From assembly GCF_001642795.1 (NCBI RefSeq), contig NZ_LKEH01000043.1:216676-266623 (forward strand): a DNA stretch of 49,948 nucleotides, written 5' to 3'. Positions 8,164 through 16,948 of the stretch are shown piece by piece; positions within the stretch are counted from its first letter, which is position 1, and the number at the start of each line of letters is the position of its first letter. Origin of the DNA: Pseudomonas viridiflava (GTDB lineage: Bacteria; Pseudomonadota; Gammaproteobacteria; Pseudomonadales; Pseudomonadaceae). The notes under the pieces were generated by a model that made no database searches, was not told where the DNA came from, and worked only from the letters and a program-made list of their open reading frames with translations. The translations under genes were made by a program, and so were the position numbers.

Positions 8164-9018
8164 CTAAAGCCGGAAAGACTGGCGCATGGCATTGCCCAGA
8201 AGGTCTACCGCCTCATCCATCCGCGAGCCCGGCGACCGCAGAAACACCACGTCATGCTCGGCGATCTCGGGCAGCCCTTCCAGTATCTGCATGCCCTCGG
8301 TGACACGGGAACGGTCGATCAGACTGATCCCCAATCCTGCTTCCACGCAGGCCTTGACGGCCTGATTGGAAGGACTTTCCAGCACGATACGCACCTTGCG
8401 GCCAAATTCACCGAGTGACTCGAGCATCGCTTGCCGATACGGACATTGCGCGGCATGCACCGCCAGCGGGAGCACTTCAGACGTCTGCAGAGACTGCCCT
8501 TGTGGTCCGACCCACACCGGGCGAGTCGACACCAACATCTGCGCATCGTCGCTCGCCTCGCCCTTGGGCAACGCCAACACAGCCGCCTGAAGCTTGCCGC
8601 GCTGTACCTGATCGCGCAGGGCGTAGCTGGGTGCGGTTTTCAGTTCCAGCACCACATTGGGCCAGGCTGCGATGAACGTCGGCAGAATGTCGCGAATAAC
8701 GTGGGTGGCATATTCATCTGGTACGCCCAGGGTGATGCGTCCGGCCAGACGGGTGCCGTGAAGGTCGGCGAGCACCCGGTCGTGAGTCGCGAGCAGCTCG
8801 GTCGTGGACAACAACAGTCGTTTGCCCAGCGCAGTGAGAGAAACCGACTGGTTATCGCGATTGAACAAACGGCCGCCTGCGACGGCCTCGAGACGCTGGA
8901 TATGCACGCTCACAGCAGCCGGGCTTTTATGCAGTTGATCAGCTGCAGCCGAGAATTTGCCGATCCGGGCAACGGCATGAAAGGTTCTGATCAGTTCGAT
9001 ATCGAGCGTTGGCTTCAT
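8164..9018 (-). CDS. LysR-family transcriptional regulator
   Basis: A 284-residue LysR protein. The winged helix-turn-helix is at residues about 6-65 (FHAVARIGKFSAAADQLHKS, AAVSVHIQRLEA), followed by the periplasmic-binding-protein-like effector domain (RITLGVPDEYATHVI to the end). It is divergent from the EamA-type exporter with about 74 bases between start codons, the usual LysR arrangement, so it probably controls that transporter. The effector is unknown. Confidence 0.9.
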   Translation of the reverse strand: MKPTLDIELIRTFHAVARIGKFSAAADQLHKSPAAVSVHIQRLEAVAGGRLFNRDNQSVSLTALGKRLLLSTTELLATHDRVLADLHGTRLAGRITLGVPDEYATHVIRDILPTFIAAWPNVVLELKTAPSYALRDQVQRGKLQAAVLALPKGEASDDAQMLVSTRPVWVGPQGQSLQTSEVLPLAVHAAQCPYRQAMLESLGEFGRKVRIVLESPSNQAVKACVEAGLGISLIDRSRVTEGMQILEGLPEIAEHDVVFLRSPGSRMDEAVDLLGNAMRQSFRL

Positions 9019-9092
9019 GATTCAATCTTCGTAAATAACTGATGTCGTTTATTTTGATTTATTAGATTACGCCTGTTTCGTAGTCTGTGGGC

Positions 9093-10034
9093 ATGAACCA
9101 GCACCTATCGATAAAACACAATGAAACCCTGCGACCTGATGGTCGGCGATCCATTCCGTTGCCGCTGCTCGAAGCGGGACTGATCCTGACGTGGAGTTCC
9201 GGCTTTATCGGTGCCCGCTTCTCGATCGATTACGCCCCGCCGTTGTTGGTGGTGTTCTGGCGCTGCGTGCTGGTCTGCCTGATTCTTTTGCCCTTTGTGT
9301 TCCGGCAGTTGCGGCAGACCTCGCCTGCCGTGTTGCTGAAAAATGCAGGCATCGGTCTGCTGGCCATGACGGGCTATCTGGCGGGCATCACCCAGGGCAT
9401 TGCGCTGGGCGTCCCGGCCGGGCTCGCGGCACTGTTCGCCGACCTGCTGCCCATCGGGATGGCGCTGCTGGCAGCGCTGTTTCTGGGTCAGCGACTGGCC
9501 TGGCGCGTATGGGTCGGACTGGCCATCGGTCTGCTGGGTGTGGTGATCGCAACACAAGGTGCACTGGCCTGGGGTAAAGCGCCGTTATGGGCTTATGGGC
9601 TGCCATTGCTGGGCATGCTGTCGCTGGCGGTGGCAACGCTCTGGCGCAAGCGGTTGACCGTTTCGCAAACCATGGGGCTGCTGCCGAATCTGTGGTTGCA
9701 ATGTTGCGTGTCCGGCATCGTCTTCGCCGTTATTGAAAGCGCACAAGGCGGACTGGCACCGATACCCAGTACAGGGTTTGCAATTAGCGTGGCGTGGACT
9801 GCCGGTCTATCCACCCTGGGTGGCTATGGGCTTTACTGGGTGTGCCTGCGCCGCGCTTCCGAAACGCGCGTCGCGAGCGTGCTGTACCTCAGCCCGCCGG
9901 TGACCATGCTGCTGGCCTGGATGATGTTCGACGAACCGCTGTCCTGGCAGATGGCGTCAGGCATGCTGGTGTCGGGAATCGGTATCTGGTTGGTGGTCAG
10001 GGCGGAGAGGCGTAAGGCTGAAGCGGCCAGGTAG
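9093..10034 (+). CDS. EamA/DMT-superfamily transporter
   Basis: An inner-membrane protein of 313 residues with about ten hydrophobic helices in two EamA repeats, of the drug/metabolite transporter type (TWSSGFIGARFSIDYAPPLL; second repeat TLGGYGLYWVCLRRAS). Such proteins export amino acids or other small metabolites. Either GTG at 9087 or ATG at 9093 could be the start; neither has a clear ribosome-binding site and I use the ATG. It is divergent from the LysR gene, its probable regulator. Substrate unknown. Confidence 0.86.
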   Translation: MNQHLSIKHNETLRPDGRRSIPLPLLEAGLILTWSSGFIGARFSIDYAPPLLVVFWRCVLVCLILLPFVFRQLRQTSPAVLLKNAGIGLLAMTGYLAGITQGIALGVPAGLAALFADLLPIGMALLAALFLGQRLAWRVWVGLAIGLLGVVIATQGALAWGKAPLWAYGLPLLGMLSLAVATLWRKRLTVSQTMGLLPNLWLQCCVSGIVFAVIESAQGGLAPIPSTGFAISVAWTAGLSTLGGYGLYWVCLRRASETRVASVLYLSPPVTMLLAWMMFDEPLSWQMASGMLVSGIGIWLVVRAERRKAEAAR

Positions 10035-10074
10035 ATGTCTCGCCCTTTATCTGTATCAAAGCAAACGCCGGACT

Positions 10075-10157
10075 GTGGAAGGCGCCACCACGTCTTCGAC
10101 GTAGGGCTGTCGCGCAGCAAACACCGGACCGTGGGAGGCGGCTTGCCGGCGATGCAG
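10075..10157. repeat. Dispersed GTGG(G/A)AGGC repeat joined to a REP sequence
   Basis: Positions 10075-10130 carry a module GGCGCCACCACGTCTTCGAC...GCAGCAAACACCGG also found at 16387, 23357-23557 (inverted) and 40812. It is followed at 10131-10157 by a REP-like GTGGGAGGCGGCTTGCCGG. The block fills the space between the EamA gene and the convergent chemoreceptor gene. Confidence 0.65.
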
Positions 10158-10182
10158 TCGACGCGGTATGTCAGCGCGTTTG

Positions 10183-10215
10183 AAAGCGGGCTTACGATCT
10201 CGCCGCAAGCCCGCT
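10183..10215 (-). terminator. Probable terminator of the chemoreceptor gene at 10225
   Basis: AGCGGGCTT (10185-10193) pairs perfectly with AAGCCCGCT (10207-10215). Read on the minus strand the hairpin begins ten bases after the chemoreceptor stop codon and is followed by TTTCA, a short T-run. Confidence 0.55.
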
Positions 10216-10224
10216 CTTCAGACC

Positions 10225-12153
10225 TCAGATACGGAACCTTGCCACCATGTTCTGCAGATCACTGCCCAGACGGGCCAGCTCCACGGTCGAGGCTGCACTT
10301 TGCTCGGTGGCCGCTGCCGACTGATCAGCAATGTCGCGGACACTGAGCACGCTGCGGTTGATCTCTTCGGTCACAGCGCTCTGCTGTTCGGCAGATGCCG
10401 AAATCTGCTGGCTCATCTGCTCGATGGTGCTGATCGACTGGTTGATTTCCACCAGCGCCTGCTCGGCCTGACGCGCCAGCACCACGGTGCCTTCGGTGCG
10501 TTGCAGGCTGGCGTCCATCAGACCTGCGGCTGCGCCGGTGCCCTGCTGCAACGCCTGAATCAGCGCTTCGATTTCGGTGGTGGAGTTCTGGGTGCGCTGC
10601 GCCAGCGAACGCACTTCATCGGCCACGACGGCAAAGCCGCGACCCTGTTCGCCTGCACGCGCCGCTTCGATGGCGGCGTTGAGCGCGAGCAGGTTGGTCT
10701 GTTCGGCGACCGCCTTGATCACGTCGATAACGCTGCCGATCTTGCCGCTGTCTTCGGTCAGGCGCTGCATGGCCTGGCCCAGTTCCTTGACCTCTCCCGC
10801 CAGTTGACCGATTTCCCGTGTGGCGTGCTGCACCACGCTGCTGCCATGGGCCGCACGTTCGCTCGCCTGTTTCGCAGCCTTCGAGGCGTCCTCGGTGTTG
10901 CGGGCGACTTCCTGAACAGTCGACGCCATTTCGTTCATGGCCGTGGCGACCTGATCGACTTCGTTCTTCTGCTGGGCCACGCCAGCGCTGGTCTGTTCGC
11001 TGCCCGCCGAAAGCTCTTCGGCAGCGGTCGCGATCTGAGTGATACCGTTGCCGATTCCGCCGATCAGCCCGCGCAGCGAGACGGTCATGTGCTGCATGGT
11101 GTTCTGCAACAGACCCAACTCGTCCTGACGCGTGGTAGCTGTGTCTTGGGTCAGGTCGCCTTCAGCGATGCGTCGAGCGGCAATTACGGTGTCATTCAAC
11201 GGCACGGTGATCTGACGGGTAATGACGAAGGCCGCGAAGATGCCTATCAGCAACACCACCAGGGCCACGCTCAAAAGCTGCATCACAGCGGTGTTTTGCT
11301 CACGCTTGGCACTGACCACCTGCGCGGCGGCCAGCTCATCGGCACTGGCCGCTGTCGCGATGGACTGTTGTTGCAGGGTGCTGCGGATCTGATCGGTCTG
11401 CTGCAGCATCTCGGAAATGGACGCCATCAGCACTTTGTATTGCTTCAGGGCGTTCAATGCGGTGTCTACTGCGCCATTGGCTTCCACCGGCAACTGGCTG
11501 CGTGCAGCCGCCACCTGAGCGATCAGCGCATCGGCGGCGTTGTAGGTGGCCTGACGGTTGTCGGCAGTCGGGATGCTCAGGTAGCGACGAAAGATCAGAC
11601 GGAAATTGGTCATGCCGTTGCGCAGGTCACCGGCGATCTTGACCTGTTGGATACCGGTCTCGCTCGGAGCACGCAAAGTGTCGTCGATGGTTTTCTGCAA
11701 CAGGTTTTCGAAAGTCGCACTGACCTCGTCCGACACCTTGATCAGCGGCTTCAGCGCGTCATCGACTTTCTGGTTGATGCTGACCAGTTGATCGAAAGTC
11801 TGCTTCAAACCGCCGACCTGTTCCTTGATGCTTTTCAGTTTCTGCAGGTTGCTCGATACGACGAACACATTCAGCCCCTGCTCGACGCTGCGACTCAGGG
11901 TGTCCAGCGCAGTTCCATAGACCTGCACACCGGCAGCGGTGGGCCCGGTGGCATAGGCTTGTGCTGCAATACGTGCATTCAGGACGTCATCCTTGATTTC
12001 CGCGATCTTGCTGCTCTTGCCCAGGCGCTCGATCAACAGATTGGTGCTTGAGTAACCAATGGCCGTAACGGTCAGCACCCCCAGCAGAATCGCCGCAAAG
12101 CCCAGAGCGAGCTTTTTACTGACGTTAAGATTGTCCAACCATTTAGCGCTCAT
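10225..12153 (-). CDS. Methyl-accepting chemotaxis protein, HBM-like sensor
   Basis: A 642-residue chemoreceptor. A first membrane helix at about 12-32 is followed by a roughly 250-residue, mostly helical periplasmic sensor, a second membrane helix at about 288-310, a HAMP domain (RQITVPLNDTVIAARRIAEGDL) and the cytoplasmic signalling domain. The conserved hairpin tip is present (EQTNLLALNAAIEAARAGEQ). The size and helical make-up of the sensor resemble the helical bimodular (HBM) class, which in Pseudomonas binds organic acids such as tricarboxylic-acid intermediates; that subtype call is tentative. It ends NMVARFRI, without the C-terminal pentapeptide used by CheR. It is monocistronic with a hairpin downstream. 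Confidence 0.9.
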   Translation of the reverse strand: MSAKWLDNLNVSKKLALGFAAILLGVLTVTAIGYSSTNLLIERLGKSSKIAEIKDDVLNARIAAQAYATGPTAAGVQVYGTALDTLSRSVEQGLNVFVVSSNLQKLKSIKEQVGGLKQTFDQLVSINQKVDDALKPLIKVSDEVSATFENLLQKTIDDTLRAPSETGIQQVKIAGDLRNGMTNFRLIFRRYLSIPTADNRQATYNAADALIAQVAAARSQLPVEANGAVDTALNALKQYKVLMASISEMLQQTDQIRSTLQQQSIATAASADELAAAQVVSAKREQNTAVMQLLSVALVVLLIGIFAAFVITRQITVPLNDTVIAARRIAEGDLTQDTATTRQDELGLLQNTMQHMTVSLRGLIGGIGNGITQIATAAEELSAGSEQTSAGVAQQKNEVDQVATAMNEMASTVQEVARNTEDASKAAKQASERAAHGSSVVQHATREIGQLAGEVKELGQAMQRLTEDSGKIGSVIDVIKAVAEQTNLLALNAAIEAARAGEQGRGFAVVADEVRSLAQRTQNSTTEIEALIQALQQGTGAAAGLMDASLQRTEGTVVLARQAEQALVEINQSISTIEQMSQQISASAEQQSAVTEEINRSVLSVRDIADQSAAATEQSAASTVELARLGSDLQNMVARFRI

Positions 12154-12463
12154 AGCCTGTGTGCCTCGATTTTTCGTAATGCACAGGAATCGGCGCGCAA
12201 CTCGCTAACTTGATGGCTAACATGATCGATATAACTGATCAATTGATAGGTATGACGTGCAGGCCTTTGTTTACAGGCCCCGAGCAAATATTAAGTTTTA
12301 TTTAACTTATCAGGACGAACCTTTTTCAGATGACCGGTAGCCCTGCAAATCTCTCCCGCACGATTATATGATTAATGACATAAAGTACGGATAATGCCGA
12401 CGGCCTTTCAAAGCGCCAGTGTTTTTGAGCAAAGGCCGTTATTACGAAACGAGAGCATAAAGT
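12154..12463. promoter_or_regulatory. 310-base divergent intergenic region
   Basis: This holds the promoters of the chemoreceptor (minus) and the PAS hybrid kinase (plus). It is A-T rich. A perfect inverted repeat TAAGTT-N6-AACTTA lies at 12292-12309. No coding sequence or clear sigma-54 site is seen. Confidence 0.4.
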
Positions 12464-15004
12464 TTGAAAGATCTGACTCATGAAGAGCTGGAGACTGAAG
12501 TCGCGCGCTTGCGCAGGGTCATTGAGGACGCAGGTCTTGAGTCGCCGCCGGACGGCATGCTCAGGAACCTTGCAGGCAAGACTGCCGAACATACTCAGGA
12601 ACGTTATCGACTGGCCGCCAAAGCGACCAGCGATGCCATCTGGGACTGGGATCTGCAAGCCAATCAGGTGCTATGGAATGACGCGCTTGAAGACGCGTAC
12701 GGGCACCCGCTCGCCTCGGTGGACGTAACGGGAGAATGGTGGCTTTCCCAGATCCATCCGGATGAACGCGCACACGTCTACGCGTCGATTCATCAAGTCA
12801 TCGACGGCACCGATACCGCGTGGTCGCACGAGTACCGCTTCCGCCGCAACGACGGCACTTACGCCGATGTCCTTGATCGGGGCCATGTCTTGCGCAATAC
12901 CGAGGGCCAGGCGGTTCGCATGATCGGTGCGATGCTGGATATGTCGGGAATGCGCAAGGCTGAAACCGCACTGCGTCAGAGCGAGCAACGCTTCAGAACC
13001 ATTCTTGAGACCATCGAATCCGCGTTCGCCATTGTGGAAGTGAAGTTCGATGACGATGACCGACCGATCGATTACCGTTTCGTGGAAGCCAACCCGGCAT
13101 TCGAACGCCAGGCAGGCGTCAACCTGCGCGGGAAATGGGTCACCGAGTTTGCGCCGGACCTGGAGCGCTTCTGGTTCGAGACGTATGGACACGTTGCCAA
13201 GACCGGAGAGCCCGCGACCTTCGAGAACTACGCCGAAGCGTTCAAGCGCTGGTTCGATGTCCGTGCGGTCAGCGTCGGAGATCCTGCCGACAGACAGATC
13301 GCGATCATCTTCAGCGATGTCACCGAGCGGCGAAATGCTCAGGACCGACTGCGCATCAGCGAAGCCGTCGCGCGGCAGAACGTCGAGCGTGTGCAGCTTG
13401 CCCTGGCGGCAGGCGCGATCATAGGCACCTGGCACTGGGACGTGCCGGGAGACAGCCTGACCATTGATGAAGCCTTCTCGCGTGCGTTCGGCCTTGACCC
13501 CGCGCTTGGGCATGAAGGTCTCACAATGGAGCAGGTGATCGGCTCGGTGCACCCCGAAGACCGAGCCGGGCTGAAGGCCGCTATCGACGAGGCCATCAAG
13601 ACAGGCGGCGCTTACGCTCACCAGTACCGTGTACGCCGCGCCGACGGAAAGTATTACTGGATCGAAGCGAACGGACGCGTGGATCTCGCCGAAGACGGCA
13701 CTGCGCTAAGCCTGCCCGGGGTCGTCATTGACGTCGAGGGACGACGCTCCGTGGAAGCCGAACGCGATCGCGCGACCGCCGCCTTGCGCGCACTCAATGA
13801 AACCCTGGAGCAGCGTGTAGCAGAACGAACGGTCGAGCTGATGCAGGCCGAAGAGAAACTGCGCCAGTCACAGAAAATGGAAGCCGTTGGGCAATTGACC
13901 GGCGGCCTGGCCCACGACTTCAACAATTTGCTGGCGGGTATTTCGGGCGCTCTGGAGCTGATCGCACTGAGAACATCGCAAGGCCGGTGGCAGGAAACCG
14001 AAAAGTACATCCTGACGGCGCAAGGCGCCGCCCGGCGTGCCGCCTCGCTGACTCACCGCCTGCTCGCATTTTCCCGCAGGCAGACCCTGGACCCGCGCCC
14101 CACCGATGTGAATATGCTGATGGAAGGCATGGGCGAGCTGATCCAGCGTACGGTGGGGCCCAGCATTACCGTCGAGACAGTGGGTGCAGTCGATGTCTGG
14201 CCGACGCTGGTCGATGCCAGCCAGCTCGAAAACGCCCTTCTGAACCTTTGCATCAATGCCCGTGATGCCATGCCAAACGGCGGACGCATCACCATCGAGA
14301 CCGCCAATGTGTGGATGGATCCTGACACGGCCAGGGCTCATGAGATGTCGGAAGGTGACTACCTGTCGCTGACCGTGACAGACACCGGCACCGGCATGCC
14401 GCCGGACATCATCGCCAAGGCATTCGACCCCTTCTTCACCACCAAACCCATCGGTCAAGGCACCGGACTGGGTCTGTCCATGATTTACGGGTTCGCCAGA
14501 CAGTCCGGTGGTCAGGCGCGCATATGCTCGGCCGTCGGGCTGGGAACATCGATATGCATCTACCTGCCCCGCTACCACGGTAGCGCGGACAAGCAGGCAT
14601 ATGAGATCGACAACACGTCCGCAGCGCCGACACAGTCCGGCGAAACCATTCTGATCGTGGACGATGAACCTAGCGTGCGTATGTTGCTGATGGATGTGCT
14701 GGGCGGTCTGGACTACAGCCTGATCGAAGCAGGAGACAGTATCGCTGGCTTGAAAGTACTGCGGTCCGATGTGCACATCGACCTGCTCATTACCGATGTC
14801 GGTCTGCCCGGCGGCATGAACGGGCGGCAGATGGCCGACGCGGGACGTGAAGTAAGGCCGGACCTGAAAACCCTGTTCATCACGGGCTATGCCGAAAACG
14901 CAGTCATTGGCGGAGGCCGTCTGGGGCCAGGAATGGAAGTGCTCACCAAGCCTTTTTCGATCGATACGCTGGCAGCCAGAGTGCGCGAACTGATCGACAC
15001 GTAA
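12464..15004 (+). CDS. Triple-PAS hybrid sensor histidine kinase
   Basis: An 846-residue cytoplasmic hybrid kinase with no membrane helices. After a short N-terminal coiled coil come three PAS domains (about 45-165, 172-290 and 302-428), the first and third with PAC-like ends. A helical linker leads to the HisKA motif with His484 (GGLAHDFNNLLAG), the HATPase domain (NARDAM; GQGTGLGLSM) and a C-terminal receiver with Asp778 (LLITDVGLPG). The frame starts at TTG 12464 with only a weak GAGA upstream; no better in-frame start keeps the N-terminal helix. Its kinase-receiver half is built like the kinase at 5977, suggesting paralogy. No dedicated response regulator lies beside it. Confidence 0.87.
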   Translation: MKDLTHEELETEVARLRRVIEDAGLESPPDGMLRNLAGKTAEHTQERYRLAAKATSDAIWDWDLQANQVLWNDALEDAYGHPLASVDVTGEWWLSQIHPDERAHVYASIHQVIDGTDTAWSHEYRFRRNDGTYADVLDRGHVLRNTEGQAVRMIGAMLDMSGMRKAETALRQSEQRFRTILETIESAFAIVEVKFDDDDRPIDYRFVEANPAFERQAGVNLRGKWVTEFAPDLERFWFETYGHVAKTGEPATFENYAEAFKRWFDVRAVSVGDPADRQIAIIFSDVTERRNAQDRLRISEAVARQNVERVQLALAAGAIIGTWHWDVPGDSLTIDEAFSRAFGLDPALGHEGLTMEQVIGSVHPEDRAGLKAAIDEAIKTGGAYAHQYRVRRADGKYYWIEANGRVDLAEDGTALSLPGVVIDVEGRRSVEAERDRATAALRALNETLEQRVAERTVELMQAEEKLRQSQKMEAVGQLTGGLAHDFNNLLAGISGALELIALRTSQGRWQETEKYILTAQGAARRAASLTHRLLAFSRRQTLDPRPTDVNMLMEGMGELIQRTVGPSITVETVGAVDVWPTLVDASQLENALLNLCINARDAMPNGGRITIETANVWMDPDTARAHEMSEGDYLSLTVTDTGTGMPPDIIAKAFDPFFTTKPIGQGTGLGLSMIYGFARQSGGQARICSAVGLGTSICIYLPRYHGSADKQAYEIDNTSAAPTQSGETILIVDDEPSVRMLLMDVLGGLDYSLIEAGDSIAGLKVLRSDVHIDLLITDVGLPGGMNGRQMADAGREVRPDLKTLFITGYAENAVIGGGRLGPGMEVLTKPFSIDTLAARVRELIDT

Positions 15005-15155
15005 AACGCTTTCAGGATGTTCGGCATCGTGGACTGGCTCGTTCCGCCCTGGGCCGACGCCTGAGACGCCGTGTCGCCGAACAAGCATCATTTCAGGGCA
15101 CTCTGCGATAACCCAGCAGTCTGCTCCTTACACCCTATTGCACAGCGGAGCCCTC

Positions 15156-15782
15156 ATGATCACTGTTCACCACCTCAACAACTCGCGTTCGCAACGCATT
15201 CTCTGGCTGCTGGAAGAGCTGGGCCTGCCCTACGAGATCAAGCGTTACGAGCGCGATGCCAAGACCAACCTGGCGCCACATGAGCTCAAGGAAATTCATC
15301 CGCTGGGCAAGTCGCCGGTGATTCAGGACGGCCCTCATGTGGTGATCGAGTCCGCCGCCATCATCGACTACCTGATCCGTCGTCACGGCGAAGGCCGTCT
15401 GCAACCGGACCCTGCCGGTGCGACTTATGACGAGTACGTGCAGTGGCTGCACTTCGCCGAAGGCTCGGCGATGCTGCCGCTCATGCTGGACCTATACGTC
15501 GGACGCCTGGGCGATGCAGGCGCACCGCTGCACCCGCGTATTGAATCGGAAGTCGCCAACTACCTCGGTTATCTGAACGACACGCTGGGCCTGACGCCTT
15601 ACCTAGTGGGCGAAGAACTGACCGGTGCCGACATTCAGATGAGCTTCATCGGCGAACTCGCCAAGGCCCGTGGCAAGCTGCAGCCCTATCCGAACCTTGC
15701 GGCCTGGGTCGAGAAATTCCAGGCCAGACCGGCCTATCGCGCGGCGCTGGAAAAAGGCGGCGAGTATTCGTTCGCAAAATAA
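15156..15782 (+). CDS. Glutathione S-transferase family protein
   Basis: A 208-residue cytosolic GST. The N-terminal thioredoxin-like domain (about 1-80) has the NNSRSQRILW motif, whose serine is the likely glutathione-activating residue, and the cis-proline region GKSPVIQDG with ESAAI. The all-helical C-terminal domain holds LTGADIQMSF. The start is at 15156, with GGAG five bases upstream; the frame could run to 15138 without support. It is convergent with tspO, with a hairpin between. Substrate unknown. Confidence 0.9.
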   Translation: MITVHHLNNSRSQRILWLLEELGLPYEIKRYERDAKTNLAPHELKEIHPLGKSPVIQDGPHVVIESAAIIDYLIRRHGEGRLQPDPAGATYDEYVQWLHFAEGSAMLPLMLDLYVGRLGDAGAPLHPRIESEVANYLGYLNDTLGLTPYLVGEELTGADIQMSFIGELAKARGKLQPYPNLAAWVEKFQARPAYRAALEKGGEYSFAK

Positions 15783-15795
15783 GGGAGCGAGTCAG

Positions 15796-15817
15796 CCAGG
15801 CGTCCTGTGACGCCTGG
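15796..15817. terminator. Hairpin between convergent gst and tspO
   Basis: CCAGGCGTC pairs with GACGCCTGG around a 4-base loop. There is no T-run on either side, so it is a candidate bidirectional stop or 3' stabilising hairpin. Confidence 0.45.
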
Positions 15818-15834
15818 TGACTGTTCAGCAGGTC

Positions 15835-16275
15835 TCAGCGATTGTTGCGCAGGATCGAGAAATTCAGCGCAGCCGCCACGCAGAGCCAGACCAGATAGGG
15901 AAACAGCATCAGTCCGGTGATCACATCCAGACGCAACGCCATCACCAACATGGCCGCTACAACGAGCCAAAGCAGCGTAATGATCACCATCCCGGCCAAC
16001 AACTTGTGCGCACCGAAGAACACCGGCGTCCAGAGCGTGTTCAACGCGATCTGCGCAGCCCACAGCGCAAGTACTTCCTGGCTTCCGGGCATCAGACTCA
16101 GGCGATAACCGGCCCAGGCCAGCAGCAGGTAGATGGTTGTCCAGGCCACCGGGAACAGCCAGTTCGGCGGCGTGAAGCTCGGTTTTTTCAGCGATTCGTA
16201 CCACTGGCCGGGCTGAAAAATGATGCCGGTGCTCGCGGCGGCTGCGCAGGCGAGAAGAAAAATGAAGAAGGTCAT
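15835..16275 (-). CDS. tspO: TspO/MBR family tryptophan-rich sensory protein
   Basis: A 146-residue membrane protein with five hydrophobic helices and the TspO signature in the first loop and second helix (WYESLKKPSFTPPNW, then FPVAWTTIYLLL), plus ALNTLWTPVFFG and LNFSILRNN. TspO proteins bind porphyrins and cholesterol-like ligands and affect stress responses and tetrapyrrole handling. It is transcribed toward the convergent GST gene. Confidence 0.93.
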   Translation of the reverse strand: MTFFIFLLACAAAASTGIIFQPGQWYESLKKPSFTPPNWLFPVAWTTIYLLLAWAGYRLSLMPGSQEVLALWAAQIALNTLWTPVFFGAHKLLAGMVIITLLWLVVAAMLVMALRLDVITGLMLFPYLVWLCVAAALNFSILRNNR

Positions 16276-16386
16276 CGTCGGTCCTTGAGAGGGAAAGTGG
16301 TCTGGCGCTTACCCTTCAATGACTCGCTTGCAGTGTCAGAAATTCAATATGTCGGTGAGGTTGTTTCACGCAGCAGATATCTGACC

Positions 16387-16461
16387 GTGGGAGGCCCCAC
16401 CACGTCTTCAACCTGGCGCTGTCGCACAGCGCTGTGTCAGAGACACAGGGGCATCTCCCAC
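16387..16461. repeat. Dispersed GTGGGAGGC repeat copy
   Basis: GTGGGAGGCCCCACCACGTC... with GCGCTGTCGCACAGCGCTGTG matches the module at 10075, but its right end diverges. It begins GTGGGAG and ends CTCCCAC, so the copy is bounded by inverted ends. It lies between tspO and fmdB. Confidence 0.6.
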
Positions 16462-16521
16462 AATAGTTTTCCAATCAAAAATTCATGCACCAGGCGATAA
16501 CCCGCCACTCGAAACTGGCAC

Positions 16522-16869
16522 TCAATGACTGATCATCCATGGCCGTCCCGCTGGTTTGCCTTTCAGCGCATGTGGATTCGCCTTGGTCGGGACCGGTCGG
16601 GTCGTCGGGCCGCAGCAGCTGCACCCGCTGGGGTGTCCACGGCTTTCCTTGTATTGATCGAGCGTTTTCGGTTCATGGGCGCTGCGCTCGTTGCGGGCAA
16701 TGGCGCTGCGGGTATTGCCCGCCATGGTGCTCAAGCCGGGGGCCGAAAGGATCACGCGCATGCTGGACGCGCCGCACACCGGGCATTCACAGGGCAGCGC
16801 GCTTTCGGCCATGGGCCGCAGCGACGTGAAGTCGCCGCAGTGCGGGCAGTCGTATTCGTACATGGGCAT
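16522..16869 (-). CDS. fmdB: FmdB-family zinc-ribbon protein
   Basis: A 115-residue protein whose first 40 residues are the FmdB zinc ribbon: MPMYEYDCPHCG with a CxxC pair, then a second pair in CECPVCG. A low-complexity tail includes a third cysteine cluster (GCSCCG). FmdB was named as a regulatory protein of formamidase genes in Methylophilus, but the biochemical role of the family is unclear. It is last in the urtABCDE-fmdA-fmdB order, 79 bases after fmdA, with an intercistronic hairpin in the gap. Confidence 0.87.
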   Translation of the reverse strand: MPMYEYDCPHCGDFTSLRPMAESALPCECPVCGASSMRVILSAPGLSTMAGNTRSAIARNERSAHEPKTLDQYKESRGHPSGCSCCGPTTRPVPTKANPHALKGKPAGRPWMISH

Positions 16870-16910
16870 GCTGCATTCCTCTGATTTGAGATCGACACAG
16901 TGCGGACGGA

Positions 16911-16935
16911 CACCGCTCGTCTTTCACGAGCGGTG
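16911..16935 (-). other. Intercistronic hairpin between fmdA and fmdB
   Basis: CACCGCTCGT (16911-16920), a 5-base loop and ACGAGCGGTG (16926-16935) form a perfect 10-bp stem. There is no T-run on the minus strand, so it may stabilise or process the message, or partly attenuate expression of fmdB. Confidence 0.6.
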
Positions 16936-16948
16936 CGCACCGTGGAAC

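Noticed and set aside
10168..12051. Long plus-strand open frame of about 627 codons
   Set aside because: It runs antisense through the whole chemoreceptor gene, whose protein is clearly recognisable. The antisense frame is free of stops only because of high GC and codon bias; its protein is His/Gln/Arg-rich without any domain.
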